From: Ruminococcus difficilis
Lineage (GTDB): Bacteria; Bacillota_A; Clostridia; Oscillospirales; Acutalibacteraceae
Length of the DNA stretch: 5,279 nucleotides
NCBI RefSeq assembly: GCF_016680995.1
Contig: NZ_JAEQMG010000069.1
Span: 1 to 5,279 of the forward strand
Direction: 5' to 3'
The notes below the pieces were generated by a model. It was not told where the DNA came from and made no database searches. It worked only from the letters and a program-made list of their open reading frames with translations. Made by a program: the position numbers and the translations under genes. The first letter of the stretch is position 1, and the number at the start of each line of letters is the position of its first letter. Shown here piece by piece: positions 1-5,279 of this stretch.

Positions 1-1272
1 TGCGTGTTGAAGCGGCTTGACTATCAGCAGGAGCAGGGCTTTATGTCCTCGCTCGCTCTCGGCGTCAATCAGCTTGAAATCGAGCGCGGCATGACGACGA
101 GCAGCACGGCGATATTCGTACCGTTTTTGACCTGCGAGCTGTTTCAGGAGGGCGAGGCGCTGTACTACGGTCTGAACGCCTTATCCAACAATATGATCAT
201 GGCGAACAGAAAAACGCTGAAAAACCCGAACGGCCTTTTCCTCGGTACGCCCGGCAGCGGTAAGTCCTTCTCGGCAAAGCGTGAAATGCTCAATGTGTTC
301 CTTTTGACGCAGGACGATATTATCATTGCCGATCCCGAAAACGAGTACGCGCCGCTGGTGAACCGTTTCGGCAAGCAGGGACAGGTCATTGATATTTCGC
401 AGAACTCCACCAACTATATCAATCCGATGGATATCAACCTCGATTACGCCGACGACGAAAACCCGATCAATCTGAAAAGCGATTTTATCCTGTCGCTTTG
501 TGATCTGATCGTCGGCGGTAAGGACGGCTTATCGCCGGTGGAAAAGACGGTCATCGACCGCTGTACAAGGCTTGTGTACAGAAACTATCTGCAAAATCCC
601 TGTCCTGAAAATATGCCGATCCTCGGAGACCTGTATGATTTGCTGCGGGCGCAGCCGGAGGCGGAGGCGCAGCGGATCGCTACCGCTATGGAAATTTACG
701 TTAACGGCTCTTTGAACGTCTTTAATCACCGCTCCAACGTGGATTTGGATAACCACCGCGTTATCTGCTTCCAGTTGAAATCTCTCGGCAAGGCGCTGAA
801 AGAAATGGGCTTGCTGATCATGCAGGACGCAGTATGGAACCGCGTGACCGTCAACCGCGCCAAGCATAAAACGACGTGGTTTTACATTGATGAATTCCAC
901 CTGCTGCTCAAAGGACAGACCGGCGCTTTCTCGGTTGAGATTTGGAAACGCTTCCGCAAATGGGGCGGTATTCCGTCGGGCTTGACGCAGAACGTCAAGG
1001 ATTTGCTTGCCTCGCGCGAGATCGAGAATATCTTTGAAAACAGCGATTTTATCTACATGCTCAATCAGGCGCAGGGAGACCGTAACATCCTGGCAAAGCA
1101 GCTCGGCATTTCGCAGCACCAGCTTTCCCATGTCACACAGTCGGGACCGGGTGAAGGTCTGCTGTTTTTCGGCAATGTGATCATTCCCTTTGTGGATCAC
1201 TTCCCGAAGGACACGACTTTGTATCAGATCATGACGACGCGCCCCGATGAAATCGCGAAAGAGGCGTCATAA
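1..1272 (+). CDS. VirB4/TraE-type conjugative transfer ATPase, C-terminal half (5' truncated by window)
   Basis: This is the energising ATPase of a type IV secretion system of Gram-positive ICEs, acting at the cytoplasmic face of the membrane channel. The frame is open from base 1, and about 423 residues are visible; the family is typically around 800, so the N-terminal half is outside the window and the GTG at base 4 is not the true start. Numbering from that GTG, Walker A is GTPGSGKS at 81-88, a DPENEY motif lies at 110-115, Walker B is FYIDE at 293-297 and a GLTQN motif (Gln sensor) is at 326-330. The stretch around residues 311-360 (VEIWKRFRKWGG, NVKDLLASREIENIFENSDF) is highly typical of the ICE VirB4 branch. 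No key residue is missing and no frameshift is seen, so the visible part looks functional. It ends 21 bases before the hydrolase gene, the usual order in these elements. The assignment is by motif recognition. Confidence 0.95.
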   Translation, partial: CVLKRLDYQQEQGFMSSLALGVNQLEIERGMTTSSTAIFVPFLTCELFQEGEALYYGLNALSNNMIMANRKTLKNPNGLFLGTPGSGKSFSAKREMLNVFLLTQDDIIIADPENEYAPLVNRFGKQGQVIDISQNSTNYINPMDINLDYADDENPINLKSDFILSLCDLIVGGKDGLSPVEKTVIDRCTRLVYRNYLQNPCPENMPILGDLYDLLRAQPEAEAQRIATAMEIYVNGSLNVFNHRSNVDLDNHRVICFQLKSLGKALKEMGLLIMQDAVWNRVTVNRAKHKTTWFYIDEFHLLLKGQTGAFSVEIWKRFRKWGGIPSGLTQNVKDLLASREIENIFENSDFIYMLNQAQGDRNILAKQLGISQHQLSHVTQSGPGEGLLFFGNVIIPFVDHFPKDTTLYQIMTTRPDEIAKEAS

Positions 1273-1280
1273 CGCAGACG

Positions 1281-1285
1281 GGAGG
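1281..1285 (+). promoter_or_regulatory. Ribosome binding site GGAGG that decides the start of the M23 gene
   Basis: GGAGG lies 8 bases before ATG 1294. The in-frame GTG at 1285 overlaps this site and the ATG at 1288 is only 2 bases from it, so both are poor starts and 1294 is preferred. Confidence 0.8.
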
Positions 1286-1293
1286 TGATGGAT

Positions 1294-3525
1294 ATGTCCC
1301 GCGACAGAGAGGATTCAGGCGCGAAACCGAGGCACAGATTTTCGGAACGTCCGAGGAACAGTCCGGATGCGGAGCGACAATCGGCAGCGTCACGCTCTCG
1401 CGGTGAAGGTCAGCCGCGTTCACGGCAAAGCAGTTTTTCGGCTCAACAGTCAAATGAGCGGCAGTATGTGGAGGAACGCACAGACGGTCATGTTGAAGAA
1501 CGCCCGAACCGTGAACCCGAAGCAGCGGCACAATCCAGCTCGTTAAATCAACAGCGCAGATATGCTTCACTGCGGCAAACATCAGATAAACGCGTTAACG
1601 GTGAAAATGAAACGGCTGCAACCGCCGATTCGTTCTCCGAACAGCGTCAGGAGGAAACGGAAAGCGAAGTTTCACAATCGCCCGATTACGGTCAGCGTGC
1701 GGAACAGTCTGTTTATTCTACGGAATCAAAGCAGACGGAGAACGTCAGCCGTGAGCCGCATAGCAGCGGCGCTCATACGGTCATGCAGAACAGCAGCCGC
1801 TATCGTCAGAAGTTCCGTCAGGAGTCACAGACGGCGGAGGCCGGCACGGGAGCGTCAAAGCTGCGGTTTGCCGACGATGAATTGCCCGGACAGGACGCAG
1901 TCAACCGCAAGCTGGAAAAGGCACAGGAGCGCGCCGCGCGTTTTGAACAACGTTTGCACAAGGCGGAAAACAAGCTGCCCTCGCGCCGCAAGCCTCGTTT
2001 GGAAACCTCAGCCGATCCCGCGACCGGCAAGCAGAAAACACGGCTGCGGTTTGAAAAAGAGGTCAAAGAAAAATCCGAGGCGCTGAAAGGTCCCGCCGTG
2101 CTCCGTCCCGTGAAGGGCGTAGCCAACCTTGCCGGCGGTATGGTTCACAAGCAGATATACAAAAATGAGCATGAAAACGTCGGCGTTCAGGCGGCGCACC
2201 GTGCGGAGATCGCCGGTGAAACGGGTCTGCGGTACGCAAGCCGCGCCCATAAGCTCGCGCCGTACAACAAGGTAAAGCGTCTGCAAAACCGCACTGTCAA
2301 CGCACAGGCGAAGGCGGCTTATCAAAAGGCGCTGGCGGAAAATCCAGAGCTGAAAAAGAAAAAGCTCGCCAAGGCTATGTACAAGCAAAAGCTGAAACGC
2401 AAGTACGCAAAAGCGGCGCGTGAAGCGCAGAAAACAGGCAAGCGGGCAAAAAAGACGGCGGTAACGACTGAGAAGATCGTTAAGGAGATCGCGGGAGCTA
2501 TCAAGCGCCACCCGGTCGCCGCGCTGGTAATATTCCTGATTTTCCTGCTGATCCTCTTTATCGCGTCGGCGTTTACGTCCTGTACCTCTATCGGCGCGGG
2601 CAGCTCCGGCGCGTTTTCGTCTGTCTCCTATCTGGCGGGCGACATTGTTATTGATCAGGCGGAGCTGACCTATACGGAATGGGAAACCGATTTGCAGCTT
2701 GAAATCAACCGCATGGAAACCATACGGTCGGGCTATGACGAGTACCGCTATGACGTTGACGAGATCGGGCACGATCCGCATGTCCTGATGGCGTACCTGA
2801 CCGCCGTGTACGGAGATTTCAACAGCTCTCAGGCGGAATCCGCTATGCGGAGCCTTTTTGACAGTCAGTATCATCTGACGCTGACCGAGGAAGTTGAGCG
2901 GCGCACCCGCACCGAACCGGCGACCGATCCGACCACACATCAGCAAACGACTACTAACGTAGCGTATGATTACAAAATTCTCAATGTGAAGCTGACCTCG
3001 GTTTCGCTTGAAAGCGTTGTATCGGGTCGCGTCAACAGCGAACAGCGCGACGCCTGTGATACGCTGCTGACGACAAAGGGCTGTCGGCAGTACGTCAAAA
3101 ATGTTTTTGGCAGCACCAACTGGCTTTCAAATGTGACAAGCTATTACGGCTACCGCGTTCACCCGGTCAGCGGCGTCAAGGACTACCATACCGGCGTTGA
3201 CATTGGTATGCCGCAGGGTACGGTTATCCGTGCGGGTCACGACGGCGTGGTTACCGTGGCGGGCAATTCCGGCGGTTACGGCTTGTGCGTCATTATCGAG
3301 GGCGATACCCCGACCGGCAAAACCCTGATGACGAGATACGGGCACTGTTCGCAGCTGTTGGTTGCCGCCGGTGCGAACGTTCACGCCGGAGACGTGATCG
3401 CGAAGGTCGGCAGCACCGGGACGTCCACGGGGCCGCACCTTCATTTGGAGGTTTTGCTTGACGGTCATTATCTCAATCCGCTTTATTTCGCCGAAACAGG
3501 CGACGAAACAGAGCGGCATTTATAA
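1294..3525 (+). CDS. CD1108-family mobile element protein with M23 (LytM-type) peptidase domain
   Basis: This is a conjugation-associated cell-wall hydrolase of 743 residues. Residues 1-185 are rich in Arg, Gln, Ser and Glu and look disordered. LRFADDELPG (190-199), a charged helix (201-228), RLRF (250-253) and a region around EHENVGVQAAH (292-302) match what I know of the CD1107/CD1108 ICE family. A Lys/Ala-rich helix (about 336-404) leads into one membrane helix (about 408-427), so the N-terminus should be cytoplasmic and the rest outside. The middle region (about 440-580, with YDEYRYDVDEIGHDP) is also family-typical. The C-terminal M23 domain carries HTGVD (H632, D636), YGH (H684) and HLH (H715, H717), the full zinc and catalytic set, so it should cut peptidoglycan cross-bridges. 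Related proteins usually end in NlpC/P60, which makes this version notable. Cleavage specificity cannot be read from sequence. Confidence 0.92.
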   Translation: MSRDREDSGAKPRHRFSERPRNSPDAERQSAASRSRGEGQPRSRQSSFSAQQSNERQYVEERTDGHVEERPNREPEAAAQSSSLNQQRRYASLRQTSDKRVNGENETAATADSFSEQRQEETESEVSQSPDYGQRAEQSVYSTESKQTENVSREPHSSGAHTVMQNSSRYRQKFRQESQTAEAGTGASKLRFADDELPGQDAVNRKLEKAQERAARFEQRLHKAENKLPSRRKPRLETSADPATGKQKTRLRFEKEVKEKSEALKGPAVLRPVKGVANLAGGMVHKQIYKNEHENVGVQAAHRAEIAGETGLRYASRAHKLAPYNKVKRLQNRTVNAQAKAAYQKALAENPELKKKKLAKAMYKQKLKRKYAKAAREAQKTGKRAKKTAVTTEKIVKEIAGAIKRHPVAALVIFLIFLLILFIASAFTSCTSIGAGSSGAFSSVSYLAGDIVIDQAELTYTEWETDLQLEINRMETIRSGYDEYRYDVDEIGHDPHVLMAYLTAVYGDFNSSQAESAMRSLFDSQYHLTLTEEVERRTRTEPATDPTTHQQTTTNVAYDYKILNVKLTSVSLESVVSGRVNSEQRDACDTLLTTKGCRQYVKNVFGSTNWLSNVTSYYGYRVHPVSGVKDYHTGVDIGMPQGTVIRAGHDGVVTVAGNSGGYGLCVIIEGDTPTGKTLMTRYGHCSQLLVAAGANVHAGDVIAKVGSTGTSTGPHLHLEVLLDGHYLNPLYFAETGDETERHL

Positions 3526-3541
3526 ACAAATATTTTTGAAC

Positions 3542-3546
3542 GGAGG
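3542..3546 (+). promoter_or_regulatory. Ribosome binding site GGAGG supporting a TTG start
   Basis: GGAGG lies 6 bases before TTG 3553 in the 27-base gap after the hydrolase gene. No ATG or GTG nearby fits the frame, so this site fixes TTG as the start. Confidence 0.8.
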
Positions 3547-3552
3547 TTACTA

Positions 3553-3777
3553 TTGAACCCAAAAATTGAAAAACTCGAAAAGGATATTGAAAAAGCAACG
3601 GCGAAGATCGCGGAGCTTCAAAAGAAGGTGCGCGATATGCAGGCGCAGAAAACCGAGCTTGAAAACGCCGACTATGTGGCGACTTGCCGCAGCTTCAAGC
3701 TCACGCCGGCGCAGCTTGCGGAGTTTCTGAAAACGCGTCATTTGCCGCAGGAAACGGAGGATGACTATGAGGATTAA
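3553..3777 (+). CDS. DUF4315 family protein, small coiled-coil ICE protein
   Basis: This 74-residue protein has no known biochemical function. Residues 4-38 form a heptad-like, highly charged helix (KIEKLEKDIEKATAKIAELQ and on), very probably a coiled coil that dimerises or binds a partner. A second short helix follows, with KLTPAQLAEFLK at 49-60, the most recognisable part of the DUF4315 family, and then an acidic end (ETEDDYED). It has no signal peptide or membrane segment, so it should be cytoplasmic. The start is TTG, backed by a well-placed GGAGG. The gene sits between the hydrolase and the DUF4366 gene, its standard place in Clostridia ICEs. Its last 11 bases overlap the next gene, which suggests translational coupling. 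Family assignment is from recognition of sequence and context; a role as scaffold or regulator of the transfer machinery is only a guess. Confidence 0.85.
   Translation: MNPKIEKLEKDIEKATAKIAELQKKVRDMQAQKTELENADYVATCRSFKLTPAQLAEFLKTRHLPQETEDDYED
3756..3760 (+). promoter_or_regulatory. Ribosome binding site GGAGG inside the DUF4315 gene
   Basis: GGAGG abuts the ATG at 3761 with no spacer but lies 6 bases before ATG 3767. This favours 3767 as the DUF4366 start. The site is inside the upstream coding region, so initiation is probably coupled to translation of DUF4315. Confidence 0.75.
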
Positions 3778-4522
3778 GAGGATCGCCGCACTGACGGCGT
3801 TATTTCTTTTGACGGCGGCGTTTGTATGTTCGCTGAATGTGTTCGCCGCTCCCGTTGAGGAAACGGACGCTCCGGCTCCTACCGCACCTGTTGCAACGCA
3901 GGGTACGCAGCCGACGGAGCCGGTCGCTCCGACTTTACCGCCCGGAGCGTTCACGCCTGACGGTCAGGGCTCGGTGCTCGACTATGTAGAGAATGAGACC
4001 GATGAAAAGCTGTTTTACACCATTTCCACCAAATCGGGCAATGTGTTCTATCTGGTGGTGGACGAGGCGCGCGGCGAACAGAACGTGTATTTTCTGAACG
4101 CGGTCACCGAATCCGATCTGACGGCGCTTGCCGAGGAAAACAATAAAACCTCGGTCAGCGGTATTTCAGCCTCTCAGACCTGTACCTGCACTGATAAATG
4201 CGAAAGCGGCAAGGTCAATGAGGATTGCCCTGTCTGCAAAAAGGATATTACCAAATGCGAAGGGAAATCTGCCTCGACCGCCGACGAACCGGCAGGCGGC
4301 AAGTCTGAGAAGGACAGCGGCAATATCACGATGTATGTCATTATCGGCGCGGCGTTTATCGCTGTCGCGGGCGTCGGAATCTACGTCAAGGTGATCCGTC
4401 CCAAAAAGCAACAGCCTGAGTTTGACGATGACGAGGGCGAGGATTACGGTGAATACAACGGAACCGACGATTACGGCAATTCCGACTATCTGCCCGAGGA
4501 TGACGACACAGACGAATCATAA
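3767..4522 (+). CDS. DUF4366 family membrane protein with exported cysteine cluster and acidic tail
   Basis: This 251-residue protein is predicted to be type I membrane-anchored. Residues 1-28 form a signal peptide (MRIKR, then a hydrophobic core, cleavage near VFA-A). Residues 30-62 are a Pro/Thr/Ala-rich stalk. Residues 70-125 hold the DUF4366 core (LDYVENETDEKLFYTI, GNVFYLVVDE, NVYFLNAVTESDL). Six cysteines follow at 139, 141, 145, 154, 157 and 164, including a CxC and a CPVC; they could form disulfides or bind metal outside the cell. A membrane helix spans about 188-208, followed by basic KVIRPKK and a tail of about 35 residues dominated by Asp, Glu, Tyr and Gly. The function of the family is unknown; it is a regular member of Clostridia ICE transfer operons, so a role in channel assembly, mating-pair contact or hydrolase control is plausible but unproven. 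ATG 3767 is chosen over ATG 3761 for ribosome-site spacing, though the two differ by only two residues. Confidence 0.88.
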   Translation: MRIKRIAALTALFLLTAAFVCSLNVFAAPVEETDAPAPTAPVATQGTQPTEPVAPTLPPGAFTPDGQGSVLDYVENETDEKLFYTISTKSGNVFYLVVDEARGEQNVYFLNAVTESDLTALAEENNKTSVSGISASQTCTCTDKCESGKVNEDCPVCKKDITKCEGKSASTADEPAGGKSEKDSGNITMYVIIGAAFIAVAGVGIYVKVIRPKKQQPEFDDDEGEDYGEYNGTDDYGNSDYLPEDDDTDES

Positions 4523-4537
4523 GAACATATAATTTTT

Positions 4538-4567
4538 TGGACGCGGGGGCTTCGGTCTTCGCGTCCG
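4538..4567 (+). other. UUCG-capped RNA hairpin between genes (not a classic terminator)
   Basis: The left arm 4539-4550 (GGACGCGGGGGC) and right arm 4555-4566 (GTCTTCGCGTCC) pair over 12 consecutive positions around a TTCG loop closed by C-G, the well-known extra-stable cUUCGg tetraloop. One more U-G pair is possible at 4538/4567. Three of the 12 pairs (4546/4559, 4547/4558, 4549/4556) are G-U, valid only in RNA read from the + strand; the complementary strand would have A-C mismatches there. No T run follows (next bases GTTATTACAG); the T run lies before the hairpin. It sits between the DUF4366 stop and the next ribosome site. It may be a 3' end stabiliser, a processing or attenuating element, or a weak terminator that sets the level of downstream genes. 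Confidence 0.8.
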
Positions 4568-4574
4568 TTATTAC

Positions 4575-4580
4575 AGGAGG
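4575..4580 (+). promoter_or_regulatory. Ribosome binding site AGGAGG supporting a TTG start
   Basis: A consensus AGGAGG ends 8 bases before TTG 4589, 8 bases after the hairpin ends. It supports TTG as the start, since no in-frame ATG or GTG lies nearby. Confidence 0.8.
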
Positions 4581-4588
4581 TAAAATTT

Positions 4589-5071
4589 TTGGTAAATAAA
4601 ATCGTTTCAATACCCGGATATGTACATCTTTACCGTTCTCTGCTGCGGTTTTATCATGTGCCCGAAAATGAGATCAAGGAAATGCTGTATGTGCTCAATA
4701 CCGCGAACCTTGATTGCTTCGGCTATTATCACCCGGAGATATTCGTTGTGCAAAGCGGTCCGGCGCTGTTTTCAACTTGGCTCGACAATATGAACTACCG
4801 TCCCTACCGCACGGAGGTTCAGCTTTACAAGGCGCTGGTCTGCCTGAAGCACAGCGTTGACAGGGAGTTTATGACCGTCGAACAGCGCGAGGCGCTGCAA
4901 AAGCTCCGCTGTATCATTTCCAATATCGAGTACCGCTTTTACAAGGCATTTGGTATTGAAATCGACGATGACCGCACTGTTTACAACGAGTGCGCATTCA
5001 GTCTTGTGCCGGACGAGGACGAGCCGAGCGTCTGCCTTATGCACGATTGGGTGTATTTGCCGACGGCGTAA
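4589..5071 (+). CDS. Hypothetical 160-aa mobile-element protein, family not recognised
   Basis: I do not recognise this protein. It is a 160-residue soluble-looking protein with no signal peptide or long hydrophobic segment, so probably cytoplasmic. Residues 10-36 are likely helical (YVHLYRSLLRFYHVPENEIK), and helices are likely around 75-90 and 95-122 (VEQREALQKLRCIISNIEYR). The rest mixes aromatic-rich turns (GYYHPEIFVV, 45-54; NMNYRPYR, 67-74) with an acidic stretch (IDDDR, 125-129; PDEDEP, 141-146), ending in HDWVYLPTA. It contains four scattered cysteines (43, 85, 108, 135) plus C149, without a clear metal-binding pattern. TTG is the start, backed by AGGAGG at 8 bases. It follows the conserved transfer genes after a hairpin gap, and its stop codon overlaps the ribosome site of the next gene, which suggests coupled expression. 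Codon use resembles its neighbours, so I see no sign of separate origin. The reading frame is very probably real; function is open. Confidence 0.8.
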   Translation: MVNKIVSIPGYVHLYRSLLRFYHVPENEIKEMLYVLNTANLDCFGYYHPEIFVVQSGPALFSTWLDNMNYRPYRTEVQLYKALVCLKHSVDREFMTVEQREALQKLRCIISNIEYRFYKAFGIEIDDDRTVYNECAFSLVPDEDEPSVCLMHDWVYLPTA

Positions 5072-5075
5072 GGAG
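5071..5075 (+). promoter_or_regulatory. Ribosome binding site AGGAG overlapping the upstream stop codon
   Basis: AGGAG shares its first A with the TAA stop of the 160-aa gene and lies 8 bases before ATG 5084. The two genes are therefore probably translated as a coupled pair. Confidence 0.75.
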
Positions 5076-5083
5076 CGGCGGTT

Positions 5084-5279
5084 ATGACAACGGATGAATT
5101 AAAGGTAGTTTTTGAGGAACAGGCGCAGCGGTGCCAAGAGGTGCTGCTGCAAAAGGGCATGGAATACACCCCCGATGAAGCGGATCGCTTTTCTTCCTTC
5201 AAGACGGCGGCGAGTTTGCAGCATACCTCTCCGGCAAACGCGCTGCTGGGTATGCTCTCAAAGCACATCGTTTCTCTCT
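5084..5279 (+). CDS. Small phage/mobile-element protein, possibly Nmad1 (DUF1599)-like, 3' truncated by window
   Basis: Only the first 65 residues are visible, starting MTTDELKVVFEEQ and still open at the window edge. An amphipathic helix (about 4-24) is followed by KGMEYTPDEADRFSSFKTAA (24-43), then TSPANALLGMLSKHIVSL (48-65). The pattern K-G-x-E-Y, D-R-F-x-x-F-K-x-A-A and A-L-x-G-M-L-x-K-H is one I know from small Firmicutes phage and mobile-element proteins. It resembles the nucleotide-modification-associated domain 1 (DUF1599) group and, more loosely, all-helical MazG-like proteins. If that is right the role would concern nucleotides or modified DNA rather than the transfer channel, but this is inference from a fragment. 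ATG 5084 is backed by a well-spaced AGGAG. This gene is short of the track of obvious reading frames only because it runs off the window; the frame itself is clean. Confidence 0.7.
   Translation, partial: MTTDELKVVFEEQAQRCQEVLLQKGMEYTPDEADRFSSFKTAASLQHTSPANALLGMLSKHIVSL

Noticed and set aside
4..6. GTG as the start of the VirB4 gene
   Set aside because: The frame is open upstream to base 1 and the protein lacks the N-terminal half of the family, so the gene begins outside the window.
529..1200. 223-codon open frame on the minus strand
   Set aside because: It lies opposite VirB4 motifs including Walker B; no family resemblance, so a shadow.
1562..2086. 174-codon open frame on the + strand in another frame
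   Set aside because: It is out of frame within the disordered Arg-rich part of the hydrolase gene; its product is Arg/Ser-rich nonsense-like sequence without a ribosome site.
2566..2583. Lipobox-like FTSC at residues 427-430 of the M23 protein
   Set aside because: The Cys sits at the outer end of a membrane helix after about 405 cytoplasmic residues, not after an N-terminal signal peptide, so lipoprotein processing is unlikely.
2008..2946. Long open frame of 312 codons on the minus strand
   Set aside because: It lies fully opposite the M23-family gene, whose frame has clear domains; its translation is Arg/Leu-rich low-complexity with no recognisable motif, as expected of a shadow frame.
4538..4580. 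Rho-independent terminator after DUF4366
   Set aside because: The hairpin is strong but no T run follows on the + strand, and on the minus strand the sequence after the hairpin is A-rich, so neither direction fits the classic form.
4772..5268. Two overlapping minus-strand open frames of 90 and 95 codons
   Set aside because: They lie opposite the 160-aa gene and the 3' partial gene, both of which have good ribosome sites; no sign of coding on the minus strand.
1..5279. CRISPR arrays, tRNA or rRNA genes, insertion-sequence ends, attachment sites
   Set aside because: No regularly spaced repeats, no cloverleaf-like sequence and no terminal inverted repeats were seen on reading; the window is nearly all coding.

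Overview
This window is an internal piece of a conjugative element, most likely an integrative and conjugative element (ICE) of a Gram-positive gut-type Clostridia host (Ruminococcaceae/Oscillospiraceae/Lachnospiraceae-like). The reasons are a Gram-positive-type VirB4 ATPase, a CD1108-type mobile-element cell-wall hydrolase directly after it, and the DUF4315-DUF4366 pair that usually follows in such elements. G+C is moderate (roughly half, by eye), ribosome binding sites are strong GGAGG/AGGAGG, and two genes start at TTG. Species cannot be told from this sequence. No integrase, attachment site, origin of transfer or relaxase lies inside the window.

Layout: all six genes are on the + strand and tightly packed, which suggests one operon. 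(1) 1-1272 is the C-terminal half of the VirB4/TraE-type conjugation ATPase; its start lies upstream of the window. (2) 1294-3525 is a 743-aa membrane-anchored protein with a long basic cytoplasmic region, one membrane helix, a CD1108-family middle region and a C-terminal M23 (LytM-type) peptidase with all metal and catalytic residues present. (3) 3553-3777 is a 74-aa coiled-coil DUF4315 protein. (4) 3767-4522 is a DUF4366 protein with signal peptide, Pro/Thr stalk, six-cysteine cluster, membrane helix and very acidic cytoplasmic tail; it overlaps gene 3 by 11 bases. (5) After a 66-base gap holding a strong UUCG-capped RNA hairpin comes an unrecognised 160-aa protein at 4589-5071. (6) From 5084 to the window end is the start of a gene for a small phage/mobile-element type protein. 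No gap exceeds 300 bases.

How they work together: VirB4 powers the type IV secretion channel, and the M23 protein is expected to open peptidoglycan where the channel crosses the wall. The DUF4315 and DUF4366 proteins are conserved companions of unknown role. The DUF4366 protein places an acidic tail on the same membrane face as the very basic region of the M23 protein, so the two could touch (inference). Genes 5 and 6 begin the accessory part of the element. The parts worth a second look are the hydrolase with an M23 catalytic domain where NlpC/P60 is usual, the strand-specific hairpin, the exported cysteine cluster and the unrecognised 160-aa gene. I see no clear sign of a wholly new system.
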